NCBI GenBank assembly: GCA_036971615.1
Contig: JAYKKR010000011.1
Location: 620,001 to 684,000 of the forward strand
Direction of reading: 5' to 3'
From: Amyloporia xantha
Lineage: Eukaryota; Basidiomycota; Agaricomycetes; Polyporales; Adustoporiaceae
Length of the DNA: 64,000 nt
Numbering within the stretch: position 1 is the stretch's first letter; every line of letters starts with the position of its first letter. Positions 24,308 to 34,303 of the stretch are shown here, one piece after another. A program made the position numbers and the translations under genes. Under the pieces are notes generated by a model. That model did not search any database and was not told where the DNA came from. It saw only the letters and a program-made list of their open reading frames with translations.

Positions 24308-26068
24308 ATGTCCGTCGACCTCACCAACCCCGCCGCTGCTCGCCGCTCCCTCCCTATCATCGAACAGCGCCTCGACACGCTACGCGGCGCGGAACCAGAG
24401 CTCGGCGACGACCCTCGCCGCAGGACCTACAGGAGTGGCTACGGTGGGTGAACTCCTTGGGCCAGGCCTGGGTAAGTGGCTCGTTCGCGATTCCCATTGC
24501 GCCGCCGCTCCCTAACCTTGACGTTCCTGCTAGGTGGCGCTGGCGGCGGCCCATGCAGTGGCCAGCCACGAAACCACGCCGCGCAGCGCCCGGCCCTGGA
24601 GCTGCAAACCTGGCTCGCAGCCACGCGCGGCCGACTCATGGCCTACCGCGACGAATTCCCCGTCGCGGATCAGTACTACGACTCCCTCCTGCAGCGCCTC
24701 TCTCCCGCCCACAGCGCCACCTTCCTCGCCGGCACTCAAAACTTCACCTGGAATCGCCACTCGCGCACCCTCCATAACCTATGGCCCCCAGCCCCATTCC
24801 CTCCCACCGACGCCGACACGTCCGCCTCGGGGTCCCGCTACACCTCCCCGTCAGAAACGGATGAAGTAAGTCGCAACGCCTCTTCAGGCGGAAGCGTGCC
24901 GCTAACGCCGTCGACCGTGGAGTTGGACGATGACGAGGGTGAAGATGAAGTAGAACCCTCGTCCGACCTTGTCCCGCCGTCCCCGCCGCCCCCGCGCACC
25001 GTGGGTGGGAAGAAGCGGCAGACGAAAGGTAGAACGGCCGCCCCGAAACCTCCCAAAGCCCCCCGCCTTTCTATCAGGGTTCCGCCTCGTCCCGCCACCA
25101 AGAGAAACCTCGCTGATCGCCCGAACCGCGATCGGCGGGGTCCCATTGTGTACCTCAACCACCCCCCATGCGCATACTGCACCAAGAAGGGGTATCGCTG
25201 CGCGGGAGACGGCACTCGCCGCCATGTCTGCGAGTCGTGCATGATCGCGCGGGCGAAGTGCACCATCCGCGACGATCCCCCCGCCAATCGTAAGTCCTTC
25301 CCCCGCTCTTCCTCCCGCAGGTACGTTTCATTCCACTTCCCCAGAGCACATCGAGTTCGTCGGCCCGCAATCTGACGAGGACGACGACGAGCCGCCATAC
25401 CCTCCCGAATTCCCGCTCACCAACCGCGTCCGTCCCGTCGTCCTCATCCCGCCCCGTCCGCGCGCTACCACCATCCGTCCACCCATCACGTCCCTGCCCC
25501 TGCACCCGCTACGCCCTCTCCCCGGCCATCCGCACCCCCTCGGCCCGCTGAGGAACCTCTGTTCCTACCCATGACGCCCGAGCACCCGGATGCCTTCCCA
25601 TGGGAACCCTCCAGCCTCCTTCCGGCCTTCTCTCCCCTTCCCCTTCGGTCTCCCCCCGCCCTCATTCGTCGCCCCCGCAATCTCGACCTCTTGGACGTCG
25701 CCGCGGATCCCCCATGCGAGCCGCAGACCGAGCTCGAGATGTGGCTCGTCGCTCGATTAGCGGCGACCACCGACTTCCTCTTTCAGATGGCCGATCGGGC
25801 GCGGGACCTCGGGTACGCAGAGCAGTTCGGAATTCCCGACTACCCCGACCATACGCCCGCCCCCGTTCGCTCCGACAGCCCCGCCCCCGACTTCATCGAA
25901 GGCTCTTCCAGCGGCCCCGCTCCCAACCCTGCTCCCGACAGCGACGACACCGTCGCTGAGCTGCTTGCCGCTGAGCTCGAGTCCCCAACGCTTCCGCCGC
26001 TGTCGCCCACCGACGAGGACATGTTGGACCTCACTGGGGCGTCCAAAGGGAAAGGCCGCGAGACGTAG
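24308..26068 (+). pseudogene. antisense accessory gene with Zn2Cys6 cluster (frame-broken)
   Basis: The gene starts MSVDLTNPAAARR at ATG 24308. Exon 1 runs to 24471; the 62-bp intron 24472-24533 has a CTAAC branch motif. Good coding sequence follows (LELQTWLAATRGRLMAYRDEF), then acidic and Pro-rich linkers, then a perfect fungal binuclear zinc pattern CX2CX6CX9CX2CX6C at 25169-25261 (starting CAYCTKKGYRC). A second intron starts at 25290, with the best acceptor at 25344. A second helical block (ELEMWLVARLAATTDFLFQMADR) follows, and the gene ends GKGRET at 26068. The blocks are in different frames (breaks near 24417, near 24590 and between about 25470 and 25560), so this copy is probably not functional, unless I have misplaced introns. 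Zn2Cys6 domains are normally DNA-binding modules of fungal transcription factors. Finding one in a retroelement, antisense to gag-pol, is unexpected. Confidence 0.6.
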
Positions 26069-26389
26069 CACGGGACCCCCCCTTGATTCGCGTAGTGTAC
26101 AAAATGTACCAATATTCTTGTCGTTGAAGTAGTGTTTGGTCTCCCTTTGTACCGTAGTCCTTGTATGTACGCGCCGCCGCCCGCCGTTGATCGGCTAAAA
26201 TCAATGCAAGTCAGTTTCTCGTTCCACAGCCCCCTTCCGTCCCGGGTGCCCCTGCCGCGTGCCTCCGCGCGTTCTGCGTAGAAGCCGCCTCGCGGCAAGC
26301 GCGTGTTGCGCCCCCTCGTATAACTACCGCCGCCCATCGCCAAATTCCACGAGTTCTCCACCTCACCCCTTGACCTCCCGCCCAGTCTC
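26069..26389. other. spacer between antisense accessory genes
   Basis: This 321-bp spacer holds the 3' end of the zinc-cluster gene and a CT-rich leader before ATG 26390. No other feature is seen. Confidence 0.4.
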
Positions 26390-27189
26390 ATGAGCACGAC
26401 GCCCCCGGTGCTTTCTCCTGAGGAGGCCCGCGAAAGGTACCTGCAGGTCCTCTGCGACACCTCTATCCCTTCCGAACCAGCCGCGCGCATCGCGTGGGTC
26501 CACGCCGTAGACACCGCCGAGGTACGTGCTCCCCTTCCGCCCACACCATTTCTTGTCCCCGAACTCCCGTCTAGGCCATCCTTCATTCCACACTCCCAGA
26601 GGACTATGATCCTTCGTCCCCGTCGGAGCCTGCCCCCGGGATCGATGTCCTTGCCCGCCGCGCTGTGGTGGATTCCTTCCGCCTGCGCTACCTCCCGCAT
26701 CCGCCGCCGGTCCCCGTCCGCCTGACCGCCTTAGAACTCCAAAACGCCCAACTCCAAGCGCGCCTCGACCAACTCGAACCCGCTCTCGCTCAGATCCTTC
26801 AAGTGCAAATGGACCCGCTGCGCTCTGACGTCATTGCCCGGGCCCTCGAGATCCTCGCGGAAGTAGATCACCGTTTGTCTCTCCAAGACACGGCCCTTTC
26901 TTCCGCGCTGGGTACGTCCATATCTCTTCTTCGTGCCGAAGTCCACGCGCGTGCCCGCGATTCCTCGTCTGCCTTGCGTATCCTCCAAGACCAGGTCGCC
27001 CACGGGTTCGATCGAGCCGCCTTCTCCCTCTCTACCCACAACACCGTCATCCAGTCCCTTCTCCGCCGCGTCCTCGCCCTGGAAGCCCGCTTCCCTTCCC
27101 CTGACCCTCCTTCCGTTCCCTACTCTTCCCCCCCATCGTCAGATCCTTCCTCCCCGCTCGATCCCTCCCCTTCCGCTTCCTCCCCATAA
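26390..27189 (+). CDS. antisense accessory protein with helical C-terminal half
   Basis: Exons are 26390-26521 and 26575-27189, with a 53-bp phase-0 intron, giving 248 residues. Exon 1 (44 codons) starts MSTTPPVLSPEEARERYL and ends IAWVHAVDTAE, reminiscent of WLAWAHGV just before the intron of the LTR-embedded gene. The second exon has an acidic/Pro linker, then about 120 residues of likely amphipathic helix (LELQNAQLQARLDQLEPALAQI, then similar heptads to EARF), then a Pro/Ser tail. Heptad spacing suggests a coiled coil and oligomerisation. No enzyme motif is seen. It converges with the integrase end of pol, 52 bp away. The family is not recognised. Confidence 0.65.
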
Positions 27190-27241
27190 CTCTTTTGCTC
27201 GCTTTCCCGACCCACCTCTTCATCCCCTACTTCCATTTCGT

Positions 27242-30200
27242 CTAATACCCCCTTTGCGCTTCTTCCGCTTCTTCGACGATCTTGCGCACGTCTAGTGCAA
27301 CCTCCTTTCGCGCCTTATACGGTACCACACGGAACGCTGCGTACCGTAGTCTTGACACCGCTCCTGTTAGTTCCGCGAGTATGTAGGCTCCTCCTTTTGT
27401 ACGCCGTATGACAATCATAGGCCCGAAATACCGGGGTTTTGACTTCCTGCTATGCTCCGTCTCGATCTGTGAGTTCCGCACCAGCACCAGATCCCCCGCT
27501 GCGAACACAAAATCCTTGATCGTCCGTGCGAACCGCCGCTCAAAATCCTTGACCGATGCGTATCGAGCCGCTAGCACCCTCCGCCGTACGTCCTGCAAAT
27601 CTTCCGCCCGTTTGAGCAGCTGGCGCCCCCGGATTTCAAGTAGGTCCACATCGCTGATCTCCTTCCGGTCGGGCGGCACCAAGTAAGTAGCTTCCGCCAG
27701 GTCGAAAGGGAAGACTGGTTCGATCCCGTGCGCGATAAAGAAAGGCGAAGTGCCCGTCGATTTCTGAATCGTCACCCGTTCCGCCCAAAACACAGCATGC
27801 ATCACCTTAGGCCACCCCTTCTCGTTCCCTCCGCAAAGCTTAACCGCTGCTTCCCGTACGTCCCGGTGCCTCCGCTCCACGATCCCGTTCGCTTGTGAGT
27901 TGTACGCTGAGATTCGAATATGGTTGATTTTGTACCGTTCCCGCAAGTGTTCCAACGCCGCGACAAATGGTGTCCCATTATCCGTAACAATCTCCTCCAC
28001 CGCTCCCCACCGACACAGCAGCTCCTCGTAGATGAAGTTCCCAATCGTAACTCCCGTCTCCTTCCGCAGCATCCGCCATTCCGGGTAAGACGACAGGGAA
28101 CAACGCGCTTGGACGATATGCGTGTACCCGTATGCTGTTGGCATGTGCATCGAGTCCATGTGCACCTTCGAAAACAGCCCCCCCGGCATAGGTACCGTCG
28201 GTGGGATGTGGTACTTGTGCGCCTTGCGGAGCTGACACTCATGGCAGCTTCCCACATACCATTTTACGTCATGATCGAGACTAACCCACCAGAATCGTTC
28301 GAGGAGCCGGGTGCGCACCGTGAAGATCCCTTTGTGCCCGAGGGAGTCGTGCGCCTCTTTCATCAGGCCGTACCGCTTCCCTTTCTCCACCACCACCTTG
28401 TGCTTCCCTCCTTTATCTTTCTTCCAGAGCTTCCCCCCTTTGACAAAGAACTTGCTAGCGTAACGGACGAACGAGGTGAACTGTCTTTCGTCCATTCCTT
28501 CCGGCCGCCTCGGGTCTCGTAGAAATTCGTCTACCTTCCGCACCCTTTCCTCCCGCGCCCCTCCGTTGCCGACCTCTGGGATCTCTACCCCCTCTCCCGC
28601 GTCCAGCGACCACACCATCAGTCCCTCCTCGTCCCTCTTCCCTCCCGGCGTATTCAAGACCTCCATGGTGAACGCGTAGGCCTCGTCAATCCACTCTTCG
28701 AAGTCATCTTCCTCTTCCGGGTCTTCCTCTGCTGCTCCCCGCCGTGAAAGCCCATCCGCCCCCGCATGCCGTTCCCCCGGCACGTGTACCAGCTTGAAGT
28801 CGAATAGGAGGATCCCAGCGATCCATCTGTTGATAGTGGCGTTTGGTTGGATGTCTGGGTTATTTAGCATCCCCTTAATATATTTGGCGTCGACTTCGAC
28901 GACCAGCTTCTTCACTCCGATAATGTAGATCCGGCACGCTCGCAGCGCCCGGAACAACCCAAACAGCTCCAGCTTGGCTTGCGAGTATCGGGATTTGCGT
29001 TCGTTCCACGTTATGGACCCGAACCGGTTTGGCCTTCTCTTCCCGTCCTCCCCTTTCTGTAAGATCACGAACCCCACCCCGATCCACGATGAATCCACCG
29101 CCAGAATCACCTCCCGTTCGGACCCATAGTCAATCGGGACGAGCGCGGGCGAGTTGATTACTGCGTCCTTCAGCTTCCGCATGGCGTCCTCCTGCGCCTC
29201 CTCCCATACGAAGTCGGCTCCCTTCCGAAGCAGGTCGTTGAGTGGGCGCGCCATTTTTCCGAAGTCCTTTACGAACATCCGCACCAGCCCGCAGGTCCCC
29301 AAAAATCCTCACACGTTTGTTACCGTCTCGCACCGCGGCCAATCCTTGATCTTCTGCACTCGGGATTCCTCCGGGACCCTCCCTCGTACGTGCATCGGTG
29401 CCCTACCACCACCACCTCTGGAACGCACAAATACGCCTTCTTCCCCGAGAACGTCCCTCCCACATTCCCGATCCGTTGCAACACCCGATTTACGTTCTGT
29501 AGGTGTTCCCACACGAATCGCCTTATTCCTGGATTCCTCGATTGTCTCATACCCCCCTTCCAGCTCGTACCGGGTCTTTGGCCCCTTAATTGGCACGTCG
29601 TCGATGAACGGGACCGTGACATGCGGAATCTCGTCCTGCAGGATGAAGGTCACATCCCCATGCATAATTTGCGCAGAATTGGTATACCCCATCGGAATCG
29701 AGGTCAGCCGAAATGCCCCCAGCGGCGTCTGGAACGAGGTGATGTCCCGAGACCGGGCGTCCAGGGTCCGCTGGTCGAAAGCTACGTATAGGTCCAGGAT
29801 CCCATAACATCCCCTTCCCCCAAAGGACTCCGCCAAATGTTCTACCAGTGGGGGAACCGCCGCGTCCTTGATAGCTACGCCGTTTAGGGGTTGTAGATCG
29901 TGCACCAACCGGAGGGACTTCCCGTCTTTCTTTACTACGCAGAACCACCTGGACCGGTACGACGAGTTCGAAGGCTCGTACACCCCTGAAGCGATCTTGT
30001 CCTTGATGATTTGTACAACCTGATCAAAGATTCCCGGCGGGATAGGGATGTTCTTCAGCACCCACGGAACGTGTTCCACCGTCGGAATCATGACCGGGTC
30101 GAAGTATTCGTCCGAGAACCTTCCCTTCTCCGTCTCGTCCCAGGCGAACACCCGCTCGTGCTGTCCCACTAAAAAGTCCACCAACTTCACTTCCTCTGGC

Positions 30201-30597
30201 CACAGGAATCCCCCTCCCCTACGTCCAACGCCTTCCTCCGCTCGTCCGTATAACGCCCCTGCGGGTGGAACTCGGGCGGCCGACGAGGTAGTTCCGGTAG
30301 GTTCCTCAGGGGGTCCCCTGGCGCTCTTCGCACGATTCGAAATTCTTCAGGTAGTGTCGTCGCCACCGGCCTTACCTTGTTCGCTACCTTCTTGTAGGCG
30401 TACGCATGTACCACCTCGTCTTCTTCTACCCAGAATCCTTCCTTCCCGCTCCTTCCGCTCCCTTCCGGCACTACAAGTCCTCCCTCCCGCGTTAGGTGTA
30501 TCCTCTTCTTCCCTGCTTGCACCACCAGTGGTCGTTCGTTCATCTTGGGTTCGCGCGGCACATAGGAGGAAACAGAAATGCATTGAGACTGAATATC
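27242..30597 (-). pseudogene. gypsy pol: reverse transcriptase, RNase H, integrase (broken)
   Basis: The reverse transcriptase block (29309-30190) has the HDLQPLNG and SIPMGYTNSAQIM motifs and FIDD in place of YVDD (29597-29608). The 27242-29302 block has RNase H acidic residues D70, E112, D138 and D183, an HHCC finger (H318, H323, C353, C356) and the integrase triad D383, D441, E476 with 35-spacing, then a PRYFGP (GPY/F-type) C-terminal module; numbering is within this block from 29302. Damage seen: a frameshift near 30200, two opposite frameshifts near 29553 and 29385, and an in-frame TGA at 29309-29311 where CGA (Arg) is expected, a CpG-type transition. The integrase segment itself is open for over 680 codons. 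Confidence 0.9.
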
Positions 30598-30604
30598 CTT
30601 GCCG
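30598..30604. repeat. 7-bp duplication flanking nested element (left)
   Basis: CTTGCCG is repeated at 34297-34303. Removing the element with one copy leaves the gag-pol frame open across the junction, which supports this as the insertion point. Confidence 0.65.
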
Positions 30605-30989
30605 CAGCTGCTTATGTACTAATGGTGCACCATTTGATGGATAGGCCTACGCACCGTTATGCACCAGGCAGCGCTTCTGCCTGGCTGCTGGTGCATCATT
30701 TCCTGGGGTATCTCCGGACCCTCCGGGGCCCCCTAGTGTTCGCCGTAGGGTCCCCTCGGCATTGCGGCTTATTACCATATCGGGTAGCTATAGCTCTGGG
30801 TCATTACTTTTATAATGCAATATATATTTCAGGTGCCACAGGCTTACCTGGGCACCGAAAAATGTATAAAAATGATAGTAAAATCAGATTTTTTTATTTT
30901 TATTCAGTAGCTACAGGTACAGGGGTACGGGAATTTATATACGGTAATACGTCCAGCGAACGCGCACGGGCGGAGGGAACGGGGTAGCG

Positions 30990-31950
30990 CGCACGGGCAG
31001 GCACAGCGTACTGGTAGCGTGTGCGGGCCGGCGCGGCGCAGCGCGCATGGGCGGGACAGCGGGGACGGGCGGGGTTAGCGGGGAAGCGTGGACGGTAGGG
31101 GCAGCAGGGAAGCATGGACGGGCAGCGAGTACGGGCGGGGGCAGTGTGCACGGTAAGGGCTGCGTGCATGGGCGTGCGCAGCGTGCATTCGGGGGCGCAG
31201 CGCATACCGGCGGGGGCAGCGCGTAAGGCAAGGGCAAAGGCAGGGGCAGCGCGTAAGGCAGGGGCAGGGGCGGCGGCAGCACGTACCGGCGGGGGCAGCG
31301 CGTAAGGTGGGTGCGAGGGTACGGGTGGGTGCGAGCATGTACGGCGGGGGCAGCGCGTACGGCGGGCGCGAGCGTGTACAGGCGGAGGCAGCGCGTACCG
31401 GCGCAGCGTGAGCGGCAGGGGCAGGGGCAGCGTGCGCAGGCGCGGGTGGGTGTACGGGCGGGGGCAGCGGGCGCGAGTGGGTGCACGGGCGGGGGCAGCG
31501 GGTACGGCGGTTGAGGGCAGCGTGTACGGCGGGAGAAGCGTGTACGCTGGGAAGCGTGTACGCAGAGGCAGCGGGCGCAGCGGAGGCAGCGGGGATGCAG
31601 CCACGAGCTGCGGGGCGTGCAGCCACGAGCGGCGGGCGTGCAGCCACGAGCAGCGGGATGGGCAGCAGACGGGCGGGCAGCGTGCAGACGGGCGGGCAGC
31701 GTACGGGCGGACGTGTAGCGTATGGACGGGCGTCGGACGGGCGTGTAGCAGACGGATGGGCGTGAGACGGACAGGCGTGTGACGGGCGTGCAGCAGACAG
31801 GCGGGCAGCGTACGGGCGTGCAGCAGACGGTCGGGCAGCGAGCGGACGGGCAGCAGACGGTCGGGCAGCAGACGGTCGGGCGTGCAGCAGACGGACGGGC
31901 AGCGGACGGACGTGCAGCACGCAGCACGGGGCAGACGTCGGGGAGGAGGG
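30990..31950. repeat. GC-rich minisatellite, left arm of nested element
   Basis: Units around gtacgggcgggggcagcg and gcagcagacggtcgggca follow each other with variation in length. It is the inverted counterpart of the array in the right arm. Open frames run through it in several phases, which is expected from stop-free units and is not evidence of a gene. Confidence 0.8.
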
Positions 31951-33109
31951 GAATGGGCAGGGGAGTGAGCTTGCAGATATAAATGCTGCCCGGCTGGGGC
32001 TGCAAACAGCTGGTCAGTAACTGAAAGATATGAAAGAATCTTTGAGAACTTACCATATTGCGCTGCTCGCGGGCAGCAGCGGGACGTCGTCGACGACGTG
32101 GACGACGTCGAGGAGACGACCAACGGTGACGCGTCGCTGTTAGCGCGCACTACGGGAACAGCCGGACTACCCGATTTGGGTATGTGGCTGAAGTCCTACT
32201 CATGTTAAACAGTGAGTACAACCATTTTGAGCGGATGTATTTCGTACCTGAAGCATACATAGTACTAGAAATGTATATTATAGTCTATACACATTTTTTT
32301 GGAAAAATTCCTCTGCTTTCTCAGAGAGATATAAATCAAATATACCTGATTTGGGCCCAGAATGACCGAAGATTGGGCTATTTTTGTGAATGGCATGAGC
32401 ACTAGCCCAGCCAGCAGTGAATATTAAGTACCCTATAATAGATAGTATATAAATGTAGACTGTATTCGAGTTTGGTGGGAAGAGGGAAGCAGCTGCAGCT
32501 ACAATGCTCGAAACAGCCGTGTAGTAGGCTGGCGAACATTTCGAGCCTCGAGTCGCGCCTGGCTGAGCGCGCCACCTGATTGGCTGCGCCAGGCCTCGGC
32601 CGACTCGGGGCTCGTCCTCAACTGGCAGTCTTCGTCCTGTACTCCTCATATTTGGTAAGCCTATTCTACTACTATTATATTGTGCTAATACCAAAAATCT
32701 CGATGATTGAAGCTCTATTGAGAGCATACTAACGTTCTAATTACTATAAGACGAATATAAGACGTTTAAGACGCCTTCCACATTGGGCAGGCCGGCACTT
32801 CCCGGGCTGCCCATTGTGACGCGTCACCCTGGGGGTCTGCTCGACGACGACGACAACGACGCCGTCGTCGTCGTCGTCCCGCTGCTGCCTGCGAGCAGCG
32901 TCCCAACGTAAGTTTATTTTGTTTCATTTTGCAGCTTTCGAAGTACTAACATCTTGCTGTTTAGTATCAATGGCGTCCGTACGCCGTGGCTTGCCATCGC
33001 GTTGGCATTCTCCCCCCCCCCCCGACGCTTGCCTCGCCTCGTCCCGCCGACGCTCGCCCTGCCCGTGCTCGTTCCACCCACGCTCGTACCTTCCTCGTTC
33101 GTCCCGGCG

Positions 33110-33880
33110 CTGCCCCTGCCGTACACCCTCGCACCCGCCCGTACACCCTCGCGCCCACCCGTACACCCTCGCGCCCGCCCGTACGCGCTGCCCCCGCCTG
33201 TACGCCTCGCGCCCGCCTGTACGCCTCGCGCCCGTCCGTACGCGCTGCCCCCGCCAGTACGCGCTGCCCCCGCCAGTACGCGCTGCCCCCGCCTGTACGC
33301 CTTGCACTCGCCCGTATGCTCGCGCCCGCCCGTACGCGCTGCGCCTGCCCGTACACCCTCGCGCCCGTCCGTACACCCTCGCGCCCGTCCGTACGCGCTG
33401 CCCCCGCCAGTACGCGCTGCCCCCGCCTGTACGCCTCGCGCCCGCCCGTACGCCTCGCACCCGCCGGTATGCTCGCACCTGCCGGTATGCTCGCGCCCGC
33501 CGGTATGCTCGCGCCCGCCTGTACGCGCTGCCCCCGCCTGTACGCCTCGCGCCCGCCCGTACGCGCTGCCCCCGCCTGTACGCGCTGCGTCCGCCCGTAC
33601 ACCCTCGCGCTCGTCCGTACGCGCTGCCCCCGCCAGTACGCGCTGCCCCCGCCTGTACGCCTTGCGCCCGTCCGTACGCGCTGCCCCCGCCAGTACACCC
33701 TCGCGCCCGCCCGTACGCCTCGCACCTGCCGGTATGCTCGCACCTGCCGGTATGCTCGCACCTGCCGGTATGCTCGCGCCCGCCCGTATGCTCGCGCCCG
33801 CCCGTACGCGCTGCCCCCCCGTCTGTACGCGCTGCCCCCGCCTGTACACGCTGCCCCTGCCGTACACGCTGTCCCGCTCA
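33110..33880. repeat. GC-rich minisatellite, right arm of nested element
   Basis: Variant units include gtacgcgctgcccccgcc and gtacgcctcgcgcccgcc (18 bp), gtacaccctcgcgcccgcc (19 bp) and gtatgctcgcgcccgcc (17 bp). Because unit lengths differ by one base, the frame shifts repeatedly, yet no unit contains a stop in any phase. Confidence 0.85.
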
Positions 33881-34303
33881 CAAGACACTGCGCCGCCCGT
33901 GCGCGCCACCCGTTCCCTCCGCCCGCGCATGTTCGCTGGACGTATTACCGTATACAGATCCCCCCACCACTGTACCTGTAGCTACTGAATCCAAAATAAA
34001 AATCTGATTTTATTACCATTTTTGGACATTTTTCGGTGCCCAAATAAGCGTGTGGCACCAAAAAGCATATATACAACATAAACAAAATGATACAGGGCCC
34101 TTGGACTACATGCCTGCCAGATATGGTAATAAGCCGCGATGCCGAGGGGGCCCTACGGCGAAAGGGAGGAGGCCCCGGAGGGTCCGGAGATAGCCCAGGA
34201 CCTGATGCACCAGCAGCCAGGCAGAAGCGCTGCCTGGTGCATAAGCGTCCGTAGGCCTATCCATCAGTTGGTGCACCAGGTATACATAAGTTGGTGCTTG
34301 CCG

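Larger units (their letters stand above)
30605..34296. mobile_element. nested 3.7-kb fold-back element
   Basis: This element is inserted in the protease-RT linker of the retroelement. The ends are imperfect inverted repeats: both carry CTTATGTA, then TGGTGCACCA, then TGATGGATAGGCCTACG. The similarity continues inward for about 1.5 kb per arm (30605 to about 32130, and about 32815 to 34296). Each arm has a shared outer segment of about 400 bp, then a GC-rich array of 17-19-bp units, then an intron-like segment and a CGACGACG-rich patch next to GGTGACGCGTC. The 680-bp centre is single-copy and includes AT-rich TATA-like stretches. No transposase is present, so it must move in trans if it moves at all. 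The superfamily cannot be assigned. Confidence 0.75.

Noticed and set aside
31000..33900. CRISPR-like array
   Set aside because: Units are contiguous, variable and without spacers, and the genome is fungal.
30900..34007. several 280-416-codon Arg/Pro/Cys-rich open frames on both strands
   Set aside because: They run through a stop-free minisatellite in several phases at once, and unit lengths of 17-19 bp shift the frame; reported as repeat instead.
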